Below are positions 16,791 through 24,601 of a stretch of 29,112 nucleotides of DNA, piece by piece. This DNA is from a virus: positions 1-29,112 of IMG/VR virus record IMGVR_UViG_3300032116_000997, one strand, 5' to 3'. The position numbers and the translations under genes are program-made. Under the pieces are notes generated by a model. That model ran no database searches. It had not been told where the DNA came from and saw only the letters and a list, made by a program, of their open reading frames with translations. The first letter of the stretch is position 1, and the number at the start of each line of letters is the position of its first letter.

Positions 16791-19611
16791 TCTCAACTAT
16801 AGGCGCAACCATCGCATCTATATTAATAAAGTCCGTTACAGAACAATCAAATATTAACGCATAGACTCCAGGTGATGTAACCCGCATGCCTTTTGACATC
16901 TGCTTGGTATCCCCCTTAAGGAAGATGCCCTTGGTCTTAAGCTCATGCAATGTGTCTTTGTATGATGCTTGTGACTCCACACAATCCTTTTTAAAGTGTT
17001 TAGCAACGATATACATTAGCTTTGTATCAGGCTCGTAACGGATATACAACTCACCCCGTGGTTCTTGTATTGGCAATGCATGCATATTGGTACGCTTATC
17101 TGTATCGTTGTTTACAACCAACATGTTTTGTATATGACGATTAAGGTAGTCACCAATTACAGAAGAGGAGTTGTTAGCTGGCGGTGCAATATCTTGGCGT
17201 ACTGTGGTTAACATCTGCATAGACCATGCGTAGATAGCTTTCATATCGTAGTCGTGTAGACCTAGCATACGGGCAATCAAACCTCCTGTCAGGTTACAAG
17301 CAATAACTGCAGACCAGAAGCGCTCCTTGTTGGTTAGGCGCATCTCTTTATCAATTTTCTGTTGGATAGCTAACATGTTGCTCTTAGCATCTTCTAAATT
17401 ATTGACTAAATAAGAACAGTAAATATCTCCAGCATGACCGTAGTTTTCCTTGAGCTGGTGGTCAAACATGTGCTTAGCTACATGCGTTGGAATAATATTA
17501 CTTGGGTGGATTTGATACTCTAGCAAGCGCATCATCTCCCCGTCAGGACTATTTTTATGCACACCCATTTTCTCGTAGAAGCTAGCGTTAGAACTAGCTA
17601 AGGATATGGTCTGCCAAGTAGTCTTGTTAATGCGCATCTCATTTTTGTCTGACCTAGACCTATTTGCTCCACGACCTTGTGACATGCTATACGCTAGGGT
17701 AGAGAAGTCCGCAGGGCTAAGATTGGTAATCTCATCCACAGTAAACGGTAAGTTATTCATAATACCTAGGTGAAGCACCTTAGCAGCTAGGGTATCTTTC
17801 CAAATAGCCGCTAGTTTATCGGGGTGTCCGTACACGCTATTGCACATATACAACGCCGTAGATTTACCTGTGCCTGAATCCTTGTGGATTAGGTTTATGA
17901 TTGCTCCGCTATGACCAGTGAATTTAAGAAGCGGCGCGCCAAACGCAGTAAGCGCAGCGAACGCATGGGGTTCTAGACCAGGCGCCCCGTACATATTAAA
18001 TACTTCTTTCCACTTCTCCATTGTCCCCATAGGATGCATGCTTTCTGCAAACTGTTGTGTAACTGTGGATGGAGGGCTATGGAATGCACCATCCTTACTA
18101 ACCTCTCTGTCACCAATAATAAACTTGCTGTCTTTATCTACCCAGCCAAATTGTGTCCTCATAAGTTCCGCTTTCTTTTTATATTGCAATTCTTTAATGA
18201 ACGTCATTAAGAACGCCATTAATTGATCCATTTGTTTTGGCATTCCTGCCACACCCTTGGTAGAAAGAGCTTCACGCAATCTTTCTTTAACTGCCACCGT
18301 AGAAAGGGGTATTGTAAATTCTCGTACACCGTCTTGAGGTAAATGCAAACGTAACAGTACTAACTCACCCACAGAAGGGTCAGGGTCATTCATGCGCTTT
18401 ACTACATACAAGTCATGCTCATACACGCAGATAGGTTCTGTTTCTTCCTCGCTGCTAACAGTTATGTAAATGCCACCATTCTTACCACGGAAATAAGGGT
18501 AGGGGTAAGACGGTATCTTGTGTGTTGCAAAGTCATCTAACTCTTCGGTCTCGTGAACCTCTGTTTCTTCTGCCTTTACTATTTCTCTACCTAATGCAAT
18601 GGGAGAACCAATACGACCCTTCCATTGACAACCATCACAACCTCCTGGATTATTTTTCTCAAACGTAGCGCATCGTTGTGCAAACGCAGTGTGGCTAGCT
18701 TTGTTCTCTGTATCTTCGGGTGAGTACTCAGGATGCCGTTCTGAAATCTTGTGGATTGCAGTTTCTCTGTCTACGCAACGGTGAGCAATAGATAAGGCAT
18801 TGAACCACATAGGTTCGGATACAGAGTCTTGATTTTGAAACTGGTACAACAACTGTGCACAACCTTCGTTGTTGGCACTGCGAATCATAATCTTACTAAA
18901 CCGTGATACGGTATTAGCAGCCATGGCTTTTTGTAATTCACTTAATTCTTTTGGTGCGGAAGGTTTTGTTGGCGCTTCTTTTACGCCTAGTAAATTTTTA
19001 AATGTTTCGTACTCTACATCTGGTGCATCACTGATTAGCTCTACTGGCTTAGGTGGATTATCTTTAAAATTCAGTGTGCCTGGTACTCTAAGAACACGGG
19101 CTATTTCAAATACGCTTGCGTCGACATAAAGGTTGTGCAATACACACAACTCGTTCAAACGATTAGCAACTGGCTCCCATTCCTCTTTACTTACAGGATT
19201 AGTAAGGGGCCAATACGCATGGATGCCTCTACCTGAGTTAACAAGTAATGGTCTGGGTAATCCGATTAGTTTGCAAAACTTTTGTAGTTCTTGTAATCCA
19301 GTAGCTTGATCAATGTATCCGTCGGGGCGACCTGTCTTTTGGTTTACTTCTGCTTTAGACTCGCCACAATCTAAATCGAGCCAAAAAGATTTAAGGTCTT
19401 TTACATTTTCCTTTTTGCGGTTTAAATTGGTTTCAAACTTAGCTACGCCAAAATAAACATCCCTACCTTTTTCTAAAAACTCTGCTACATACTTATCAAA
19501 TTCTTCTCGTGTTTGAACAAGCTCTTGTATAGCAGACTTACCCTTTAAGCCGAGCACGGTAAGCCACCCATCGGGGCTTTGCACTCTGTTTAATAGGTCA
19601 ATATTTGCCAT
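16771..19611 (-). CDS. bifunctional primase-helicase (AEP primase + DUF927-like helicase)
   Basis: A 946-aa protein starting at the ATG at 19611 (MANIDLL); an upstream in-frame start at 19656 would lie inside the terminator hairpin and is rejected. N-terminal primase motifs of the archaeo-eukaryotic type: FWLDLDCG (metal-binding D79 and D81), SGRGIHAYW (126-134), and DASVFEIARVLRVPGT (from about 164). A CxxxxxxxxxxCxxC cluster (C314, C325, C328) may bind zinc. C-terminal ATPase: Walker A SGTGKST (579-585), Walker B FTVDE (about 623-627), and an arginine-containing GRGANR (646-651), as in DUF927-type replicative helicases. It would unwind and prime the phage DNA for the family A polymerase encoded upstream in the same arm. 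Confidence 0.88.
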   Translation of the reverse strand: MANIDLLNRVQSPDGWLTVLGLKGKSAIQELVQTREEFDKYVAEFLEKGRDVYFGVAKFETNLNRKKENVKDLKSFWLDLDCGESKAEVNQKTGRPDGYIDQATGLQELQKFCKLIGLPRPLLVNSGRGIHAYWPLTNPVSKEEWEPVANRLNELCVLHNLYVDASVFEIARVLRVPGTLNFKDNPPKPVELISDAPDVEYETFKNLLGVKEAPTKPSAPKELSELQKAMAANTVSRFSKIMIRSANNEGCAQLLYQFQNQDSVSEPMWFNALSIAHRCVDRETAIHKISERHPEYSPEDTENKASHTAFAQRCATFEKNNPGGCDGCQWKGRIGSPIALGREIVKAEETEVHETEELDDFATHKIPSYPYPYFRGKNGGIYITVSSEEETEPICVYEHDLYVVKRMNDPDPSVGELVLLRLHLPQDGVREFTIPLSTVAVKERLREALSTKGVAGMPKQMDQLMAFLMTFIKELQYKKKAELMRTQFGWVDKDSKFIIGDREVSKDGAFHSPPSTVTQQFAESMHPMGTMEKWKEVFNMYGAPGLEPHAFAALTAFGAPLLKFTGHSGAIINLIHKDSGTGKSTALYMCNSVYGHPDKLAAIWKDTLAAKVLHLGIMNNLPFTVDEITNLSPADFSTLAYSMSQGRGANRSRSDKNEMRINKTTWQTISLASSNASFYEKMGVHKNSPDGEMMRLLEYQIHPSNIIPTHVAKHMFDHQLKENYGHAGDIYCSYLVNNLEDAKSNMLAIQQKIDKEMRLTNKERFWSAVIACNLTGGLIARMLGLHDYDMKAIYAWSMQMLTTVRQDIAPPANNSSSVIGDYLNRHIQNMLVVNNDTDKRTNMHALPIQEPRGELYIRYEPDTKLMYIVAKHFKKDCVESQASYKDTLHELKTKGIFLKGDTKQMSKGMRVTSPGVYALIFDCSVTDFINIDAMVAPIVENASRED

Positions 19612-19630
19612 CGTTGTCTCATTGTTAGGG

Positions 19631-19654
19631 AAAAAAGGGGGGACTACTCCCCCC
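19631..19654 (-). terminator. strong intrinsic terminator upstream of primase-helicase
   Basis: GGGGGG (19637-19642) pairs with CCCCCC (19649-19654) across a six-base loop, and on the - strand is followed by six T residues (19636-19631). It lies 20 bases after the HTH gene and 20 bases before the primase start. It would end the promoter-21.2 kb transcript or act as a partial terminator or attenuator ahead of primase-helicase. Confidence 0.85.
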
Positions 19655-19673
19655 AAACCTCCGTTAATAGGTT

Positions 19674-19931
19674 TTACTTAAGCTTTGATTCTTTGATGTG
19701 CTTGTTAAAACTATTGAGTAATCTAGTTACGTCTTTAGTAACACTGTCCTTTGGTGTATACGCCCCAACGAACCAGTTATAGACGGTCTGACGGCTAACC
19801 CTAAGCGTAGCGGCTACATCTGCAACCGATATACCTAGTTTGATAGCCGCCCTACCCAACGCAACTCCAAGCCCACTGCTATCAGCTCTTTTGTTTAACT
19901 GAATAGTCTTGGCACTATAGCCGTAACTCAT
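19674..19931 (-). CDS. small helix-turn-helix transcriptional regulator
   Basis: An 85-aa protein. Residues 35-55 (SVADVAATLRVSRQTVYNWF) form a clear HTH: a first helix, a turn after ATLRV, and a recognition helix SRQTVYNW. GAYTPKDSVTKDVTRLL follows, as in Cro/XRE-type or similar phage regulators. It begins two bases after the stop of the ssDNA-binding candidate and is the last gene before a strong terminator. As the only clear classical HTH in the window it is the best candidate to bind the palindromes at the early promoters, including its own; that is inference. Confidence 0.78.
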   Translation of the reverse strand: MSYGYSAKTIQLNKRADSSGLGVALGRAAIKLGISVADVAATLRVSRQTVYNWFVGAYTPKDSVTKDVTRLLNSFNKHIKESKLK

Positions 19932-19933
19932 TA

Positions 19934-20815
19934 TTAACTATCCGACCAAGCACTGACAACGTCAGCTAGATTTGCCTTTGGTGCTGTAGGAGGCGCTTCA
20001 GCCTTCTTAGACCGTTTAACAACAGGCTCTTCAATAACTTCTTCAGTTTCTACAAACGCTGGCACTGCTTTAGCTGCTGGCGGTAACTTAACAACACCAT
20101 CTTGCTGAGCTACGGTTAACTGAATTACAGTCTTAGACTCTGGTGTTGCCTGAGCAGCTTCTACTACATCAATCTCTTCATCAGTTAGATGACGCACAGG
20201 AGTAAACTTTAATACATCGGCAGTCTCGTTCTCATCAAATGCAATCTGAGTAACGATGCGGTCAATGCTTTCTCCATTAGCTGGTAAGAACTTAATGTAG
20301 CTTTCAAACGGATGTGTATTACCAGTGCCCTTACCAAACAATGACTTAGCTGGGATATTGAACTGGTATATATCACCACTCATATCGCCTTCGAGTACCA
20401 TGGCTACACGACGATTAAAACGACATGCACGACCTTTGCCATTAGTGCCTGAGCCGTCAATGTTTTGTGAGCAGCTAGCGCAGTTTGCTGATTGTGCATT
20501 AGCAGCTTTAGGGTCAGGTACATCACCTAAGTTTGACCAGCAGTCTGGCAGAGTAGGAGCCGCATCAGGATCAAATGCAGTTGCATAGAATTGACGGGAT
20601 ACTTTAGGTAAGGCATTGATAACGATGACGTTCATATGACCGTCTTTAATCTTACCTGCTTCCTTACCGTTAATGATACGACGGAATACACCCTTAGACA
20701 TAGTGATACGACGGGATGTATTACTGTTTGCACCTGCTAATGCTTTAGATAAATCACTAACTTCACGACCTGCTACTGGTGCTGATTTTTGTTGAAAAAT
20801 AGAAATGCTACTCAT
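19934..20815 (-). CDS. putative zinc-containing ssDNA-binding protein
   Basis: A 293-aa protein; its ATG overlaps the upstream stop (TAATG) behind an AGGAG site. A beta-rich core contains four cysteines (C92, C112, C115, C131; CWSNLG, NCASCSQN, RACRFNRR) that could bind one zinc, as in some phage ssDNA-binding proteins. From about residue 230 the chain turns Ala/Pro/Glu-rich and ends in ADVVSAWSDS, short and acidic like the protein-interaction tails of SSBs. Its place in a replication cassette with polymerase, SNF2 helicase and nucleases matches the slot usually held by DUF2815-type ssDNA-binding proteins. The DNA-binding role is inferred, not proven by a diagnostic motif. Confidence 0.58.
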   Translation of the reverse strand: MSSISIFQQKSAPVAGREVSDLSKALAGANSNTSRRITMSKGVFRRIINGKEAGKIKDGHMNVIVINALPKVSRQFYATAFDPDAAPTLPDCWSNLGDVPDPKAANAQSANCASCSQNIDGSGTNGKGRACRFNRRVAMVLEGDMSGDIYQFNIPAKSLFGKGTGNTHPFESYIKFLPANGESIDRIVTQIAFDENETADVLKFTPVRHLTDEEIDVVEAAQATPESKTVIQLTVAQQDGVVKLPPAAKAVPAFVETEEVIEEPVVKRSKKAEAPPTAPKANLADVVSAWSDS

Positions 20816-21213
20816 TATTTGCTCCTTCTAACGACCACGGTGTATTTTCTGTCTGCTTGTAAACCAGCAGGTAACAGTTCGGGATTCTCTTCGAGAAACT
20901 GCTTGAGGTTAGTTTGATGTATCCTCTTCTCGAGCAGGGGGTATGCATCATGTTCTTCTATAAACTGATACATAGAATCCCAATCAGTCGTCCAGTACCG
21001 TGTATCCACTTTACGAATGATTGTCCCTGCTGGTGTTTTGATGCTGTCAGCGTTGTTGTCCCTGCATATATCTAGCATCTTCTCCGCTAGCAGTTCTTGC
21101 TGGGCTTTCAAGCCTTCGTCTTGTACCTCAAATTGCTCTTTTAATTCTGCTCGTTTGTCACGAATCTTTATGTAAACTTCGGCGAGTTTATCTGTTGTAA
21201 AATCTTCCATCAT
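20815..21213 (-). CDS. conserved phage protein in replication operon, unknown function
   Basis: A 132-aa protein, first gene after the strong promoter at 21.24-21.27 kb, with an AAGGAG ribosome site and two tandem ATGs. The N-terminal half is a charged helix (LAEVYIKIRDKRAELKEQFE and onward), probably a coiled coil. Then come DSIKTPAGTIIRKVDTRYWT and DWDSMYQFIEEH, and a C-terminal LLPAGLQADRKYTVVVRRSK. This arrangement recurs in many phages next to ssDNA-binding or nuclease genes. A role in protecting DNA ends (Gam-like) is conceivable from the coiled coil and position, but I see no decisive motif. Confidence 0.6.
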   Translation of the reverse strand: MMEDFTTDKLAEVYIKIRDKRAELKEQFEVQDEGLKAQQELLAEKMLDICRDNNADSIKTPAGTIIRKVDTRYWTTDWDSMYQFIEEHDAYPLLEKRIHQTNLKQFLEENPELLPAGLQADRKYTVVVRRSK

Positions 21214-21240
21214 TTAGCTCCTTCAAACTACGAACTTTTT

Positions 21241-21268
21241 ATTATACAGATGACTTTGACAATGTCAA
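21241..21268 (-). promoter_or_regulatory. sigma70-type promoter with consensus -35 and -10
   Basis: On the - strand: TTGACA (21268-21263), a 16-base spacer, and TATAAT (21246-21241). Both boxes match the consensus exactly; the spacer is one base shorter than optimal. Transcription should start near 21235 and run into the 132-aa gene at 21213, then the ssDNA-binding candidate and the HTH gene, ending at the 19.65 kb terminator. The -35 box overlaps the stop of the SNF2 helicase gene. Confidence 0.85.
21256..21268. promoter_or_regulatory. 13-bp palindrome covering the -35 box, candidate operator
   Basis: TTGACAATGTCAA is a perfect inverted repeat around a central base. One arm is the -35 box itself and the other lies in the spacer, so a bound dimer would block RNA polymerase. 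The core ACAATGT is shared with the two 15-bp palindromes near 28.4 and 28.9 kb. Confidence 0.6.
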
Positions 21269-22659
21269 GCTATATTTTCTATTTCTTGTCTATATAAGTC
21301 AATTATTTTTGTATGACTGTCTATGTTACTTTGTAACATTTTGTATAGCTTTGCTTCTACTTCACTTCCTTTGATATGTACAATGGTCATAGGGTTCTTT
21401 TGCCCAGGACGATTAATACGAGCATTAGCTTGTAAGTACGTCTCTACGCTGGTCATAGGAGCATACCAAATGATTACGTTAGCGGCAGTCAGTGTTAACC
21501 CGTGCGATGCTGCTTGTGGTTGGATGATAAGTACACGAATGTTTTCTGTTGTTTGAAAGTCGTTGATTATGTTGTGCCTTTTGTTTACAGGGACTTGCCC
21601 GTTAATAATTGCACAAGGTATATTAGCTGCTGTTAAATATTTGTTTAGTAGTTCTATAGTATGAGTAAATGGAACAAACACCAGGACCTTATGCGACGCT
21701 TCGTTAATAACTTCTTCAATGACCCGTAATCGGTTGGATACATCAAACTCTATGACTTCTCTAGTATCGGTATAGACCGCACCGCCAGATATCTGCAGTA
21801 GCTTGTTGATGTTAGTGGCTGCATTTACGGAAGTTACTTGTTCCCCATCTGCTGACATAGTCATCTGCCGTTTGAGTAATTTGTAATACTTCATTTGCTG
21901 GGCAGTTAGAGGTGCATCACGCTCTACAAAGGTAACGTCAGGTAAGTCTAGGCATTGATCTTTTTCAAATCGAATAGCTGGTTGTAGCACTTTATGTACG
22001 ATGTCTTGAGCAGTAGCTTTAGGTAGCCAACGATACATACCGACTTTGTACATAACTTGGTCACGGAACTGACCATAGAATTTGGGTGTGCCAGTTGGAT
22101 TAATAAGCTTGGCTAGGCCAAACGCATCTATGGGCGATTGTGCTGCTGGAGTACCAGTAAGCATCCACATACCCTTAACTTGGGCCGCTATGTCTCTGAG
22201 TGTCTTCCAACGAGTTGTCTGCGCATTCTTATAGGCACTTGCTTCGTCTACTACGATTAGGTCAAAGCCCCCGTTCAAGATGTCCTGCTTAACAATATCT
22301 ACCCCATCAAAGTTAATGATGACAAACTCAGCGTTGTTAGCAAATATCTTTTTGCGTTGGGCTGGGCTACCATGAGCTACATCGCATGTGCGATGGATAG
22401 CAAACTTAAATAAGTCCTGTTGCCATGCTGACTTCATAATAGATAGAGGGCAGATAACCAGCACACGACGGACTACACCCAACTTCATTAGGTAGTCTGT
22501 TGCCCATATTACGCTAGCTGTTTTACCAGTACCCTGCTCGTTAAAGCAAAATGCTTTACGGTTTAATGTTAAAAACTCAGAGGTTAGCTTTTGATGGTCA
22601 AACGGTTTAAATTTTCCAGGCCAGTTATAGTCCGTTAGGATACTATTTTTTCGAGACAT
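21265..22659 (-). CDS. SNF2/DEAD-like superfamily II helicase
   Basis: The frame is open to 22809, but the ATG at 22659 is chosen because it overlaps the HNH gene by only 17 bases and leaves a normal N-terminus just before the first helicase motif; starts at 22809 or 22788 would overlap it by 146-167 bases. The 464-aa product shows the Q-like FDHQ, Walker A NEQGTGKT (40-47), motif II VVDEAS (136-141), motif III LTGTPA (167-172), and motif VI QANARINRPGQ (410-420), the SNF2 hallmark. Phage SNF2 proteins of this length are common in replication cassettes and probably remodel or unwind DNA during replication or recombination. Confidence 0.88.
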   Translation of the reverse strand: MSRKNSILTDYNWPGKFKPFDHQKLTSEFLTLNRKAFCFNEQGTGKTASVIWATDYLMKLGVVRRVLVICPLSIMKSAWQQDLFKFAIHRTCDVAHGSPAQRKKIFANNAEFVIINFDGVDIVKQDILNGGFDLIVVDEASAYKNAQTTRWKTLRDIAAQVKGMWMLTGTPAAQSPIDAFGLAKLINPTGTPKFYGQFRDQVMYKVGMYRWLPKATAQDIVHKVLQPAIRFEKDQCLDLPDVTFVERDAPLTAQQMKYYKLLKRQMTMSADGEQVTSVNAATNINKLLQISGGAVYTDTREVIEFDVSNRLRVIEEVINEASHKVLVFVPFTHTIELLNKYLTAANIPCAIINGQVPVNKRHNIINDFQTTENIRVLIIQPQAASHGLTLTAANVIIWYAPMTSVETYLQANARINRPGQKNPMTIVHIKGSEVEAKLYKMLQSNIDSHTKIIDLYRQEIENIA

Positions 22660-22927
22660 TCCGCTTAACGGTGTGATCTGAGTTTCTACTGAACGACCTA
22701 TTGCTGCTAGCGGATTTAACCTTGAGATTGCTTTTAGCACTTGTGCCCCCTTTGCTGAGAGGCTTTGAGTGGTCGACGTCTTTTCCATCACCTTTTGATA
22801 CCTTTCCATCTTTCATTAGCTCCGCACGGGCACTATTACGCTTTGCCCTGTTCTTTATTTGTTCGGGTTTACCCTGATACTGTTCGTATTCTTTTTTGTA
22901 TGGTCTAGGTTTGTTCACGTATGGCAT
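22643..22927 (-). CDS. HNH-type endonuclease-like protein
   Basis: A 94-aa, very basic protein. The N-terminus is MPYVNKPRPYKKEYEQYQGK; the core VDHSKPLSKGGTSAKSNLKV (residues 51-70) followed by SSNRSF resembles the beta-beta-alpha metal HNH fold, with H53 in the first strand and N67 and N76 as the HNH Asn positions. The zinc-knuckle cysteines of larger HNH proteins are absent. It overlaps both neighbours (23 bases upstream, 17 downstream). It may nick DNA in packaging or replication; a structural DNA-binding role is the alternative. Confidence 0.7.
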   Translation of the reverse strand: MPYVNKPRPYKKEYEQYQGKPEQIKNRAKRNSARAELMKDGKVSKGDGKDVDHSKPLSKGGTSAKSNLKVKSASSNRSFSRNSDHTVKRNVSKK

Positions 22928-23291
22928 ATTTTTTGTTCCATTCTTCTTCGTGTTCTTCGGCAGTCTTCATTTTGCCGTAAAAAGGCAAAGTCAACAAGCC
23001 AGTATGTTGTAATGCCGTTATAAATCCACCCCTTTCGTAGTCCCCCCTAATCTTTATCCTTACCGCAGTAGATTCAAGGGTATGCCACTCGTTCTTTATT
23101 TTAACTGCTACGTGTAGTTCATAGGCACTACCCATATCAGCGTTTACATCTATATAGCTTTCGCATTCATATTTGTACCCACCCTTACCAACTCCAAACT
23201 CAACCTCTAAGTTAGACGCTGGTTCGTAGTAAGAATGCTTAAATTCTGGAGGTTTTACTTCTAATGGGCACTCGTCAAAAGTCTCGCTCAT
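22905..23291 (-). CDS. early phage protein of unknown function
   Basis: A 128-aa protein starting at the ATG that overlaps the upstream stop (ATGA), preceded by GAGAGAAGGAA; an in-frame start at 23318 lies inside the previous gene. Acidic N-terminus (MSETFDECPLEVKPPEF), then alternating beta strands (YKYECESYIDVNAD, YELHVAVKIKNEW, AVRIKIRGDY) and a charged helical C-terminus (EEHEEEWNKKYAIREQT). It looks like a compact beta-rich domain; I recognise no family. It sits between two nuclease genes, so it may modulate DNA processing. Confidence 0.6.
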   Translation of the reverse strand: MSETFDECPLEVKPPEFKHSYYEPASNLEVEFGVGKGGYKYECESYIDVNADMGSAYELHVAVKIKNEWHTLESTAVRIKIRGDYERGGFITALQHTGLLTLPFYGKMKTAEEHEEEWNKKYAIREQT

Positions 23292-23959
23292 TTCCTTCTC
23301 TCCCGATAGTTGTGGCATGTTTTAACAGGACACCAACCGCATAAAGGGCTTGATACTGCGTTCCAAACCCCTGTTTTCATAGCCGTTTCAAGGCGCTCTA
23401 GGTCAAACCGCACATGCTCAAAGTAGGCTAGCTTGTGCATTGAACTGTGTTCTTTATTAACAAATTCGTTACTAACTACGAATATCAAAGCAGACTTAAG
23501 ACTAGTAAGCTCAGGAAAATGGATAAACACCGCCGCCGCCAATAAATCCAACTGCTTGAGATCAGCATACTTGGCATTCTTACTGCTCTTGTAGTCAACC
23601 AAATACCCTTTGTTGCCATTGATGATTAGTAAGTCCGCAATACCCCGATACCACGCATTTTTATCGTTGAACCCACAAGGATTAAGCCTGCCACCTTTGT
23701 TAGATACACCTAGTTCAATCTCAGTATGCTTCTTACCTGGGATGTTCTTAAGCGCATCTATGGTTTTTTGAATAAAGGCAAACTGAGGTGGTATTGGTAC
23801 GTTATCACGTACGTAATCTTCAGCCGCTTTATGTAGCTCCTTGCCGTATATTGTAGCTTCACTGCCATCGTCTTTTACATCCTTAACGACCTTTAAGTGA
23901 TAATACTTTTTAGGGCATTGTTGGAATGTTTTTAAACTACTGTATGACCATGCATTCAT
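23288..23959 (-). CDS. PD-(D/E)XK exonuclease, Cas4/RecB-like with Fe-S cysteines
   Basis: A 223-aa protein; start set at MNAWSYSSLK (23959), which is seven bases after the RHH gene's stop, rather than the in-frame ATG at 24007. Nuclease motifs: ELHKA (H43), YRGIADLL (D109), and VDYKSSK (D122, K124). One N-terminal cysteine (C15 in FQQCPKKYY) and a C-terminal CGWCPVKTC (C207, C210, C215) match the four-cysteine iron-sulphur arrangement of Cas4/AddB-type nucleases. No CRISPR is present; in phages such genes occupy the DUF2800-like slot of replication-recombination cassettes and probably resect DNA ends. Confidence 0.87.
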   Translation of the reverse strand: MNAWSYSSLKTFQQCPKKYYHLKVVKDVKDDGSEATIYGKELHKAAEDYVRDNVPIPPQFAFIQKTIDALKNIPGKKHTEIELGVSNKGGRLNPCGFNDKNAWYRGIADLLIINGNKGYLVDYKSSKNAKYADLKQLDLLAAAVFIHFPELTSLKSALIFVVSNEFVNKEHSSMHKLAYFEHVRFDLERLETAMKTGVWNAVSSPLCGWCPVKTCHNYRERRK

Positions 23960-23966
23960 TTTTTGT

Positions 23967-24140
23967 TCATTTTTTATATACCTGCTGTAATTTAATTTCA
24001 ATCTCACCGTTTGCTATTTTTGTTAAATACATTCTTAGAACGGAAGATACAGTCAAACCATTTGCTTTAAATATTTTTTGAGCATCATTAAATACTTTCT
24101 TATCAATCCTAACCCTGACCATTGCATCTAACTGTTTCAT
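23967..24140 (-). CDS. RelB/DinJ-like ribbon-helix-helix protein
   Basis: A 57-aa protein overlapping the upstream lipoprotein gene by ATGA. AMVRVRIDKKVFNDAQKIF (from residue 6) gives the N-terminal strand and first helix, and NGLTVSSVLRMYLTKIANGE gives the second helix with the LTxSxxLRxxL pattern of RelB/DinJ antitoxins and related RHH regulators. No RelE/YafQ-type toxin gene is next to it, so it is either an orphan antitoxin or a DNA-binding regulator of the early operon. The small size and perfect fit into the gap support it as real. Confidence 0.8.
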   Translation of the reverse strand: MKQLDAMVRVRIDKKVFNDAQKIFKANGLTVSSVLRMYLTKIANGEIEIKLQQVYKK

Positions 24141-24394
24141 TTGCCATACCTAGGTAAACAAGTTACATCAACTGGAACATCTGACAAGTATCCGTTTATT
24201 TTACGACGAGACATAACCATAACAGGTCTAAGCCCACTAGACTCGCACTCTTGAACCGCTATGATGACTTGGTTTCGGCTCATTTGTGTAAGTTCTTTCT
24301 CTACCAATAACGTAGTATCAGGTAACTTAGAGTTGTCTACATAGGGTGAAGAACATGCCCCCAAGAATCCTGTAAGTAATAATATTTTTTTCAT
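24137..24394 (-). CDS. small predicted lipoprotein in the early operon
   Basis: An 85-aa protein. MKKILLLTGFLGACSS is a short signal peptide ending in a lipobox (LGAC, cysteine at about residue 14), so the mature protein should be lipid-anchored in the envelope. The mature part has a helix (SRNQVIIAVQECESSG) and two more cysteines that could form a disulphide. The ATG directly follows the upstream stop, behind a GGAGGA site. An early-expressed lipoprotein suggests a role at the host envelope, such as blocking superinfection; this is inference. Confidence 0.72.
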   Translation of the reverse strand: MKKILLLTGFLGACSSPYVDNSKLPDTTLLVEKELTQMSRNQVIIAVQECESSGLRPVMVMSRRKINGYLSDVPVDVTCLPRYGK

Positions 24395-24601
24395 TTAATC
24401 CTCCTTTTTACTACTGTATCTACGTTTAGGTTTAACTGCTGCAATTCCAATCTCGGGTTCTTGTTTATCTTTAGCATCTATCAGGGCATCTGCCATACCC
24501 CAAATCGTTCTTGGATCAACATCTTCATATTTCATAATCATCCCACATGCAATAAACCCTGCAAATAAGATACGCATATGTTCTTTATCTTGATCGTTCA
24601 T
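24395..24601 (-). CDS. small early protein of unknown function
   Basis: A 68-aa protein overlapping the upstream gene by ATGA. A helical N-terminus with a hydrophobic patch (ILFAGFIACGMIM, too short and interrupted to be a sure membrane segment) is followed by DPRTIWGMADALIDAKD and a basic, Lys/Arg-rich end (KPKRRYSSKKED). The WGMADALIDA pattern is typical of small soluble phage proteins. I can assign no activity. Confidence 0.55.
   Translation of the reverse strand: MNDQDKEHMRILFAGFIACGMIMKYEDVDPRTIWGMADALIDAKDKQEPEIGIAAVKPKRRYSSKKED

Noticed and set aside
19612-19656. Upstream start for primase-helicase (MGGVVPPFFPNN...)
   Set aside because: These residues are translated from the G6/C6 terminator hairpin and T-tract; the ATG at 19611 is the sensible start.
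22660-22809. Longer N-terminus for the SNF2 helicase
   Set aside because: It would overlap the HNH gene by up to 167 bases, and the extra residues show no domain; the family usually starts shortly before the FDHQ motif.
23288-23959. CRISPR-Cas locus suggested by the Cas4-like protein
   Set aside because: No repeat-spacer array and no cas1, cas2 or effector gene is present; such nucleases are ordinary in phage recombination cassettes.
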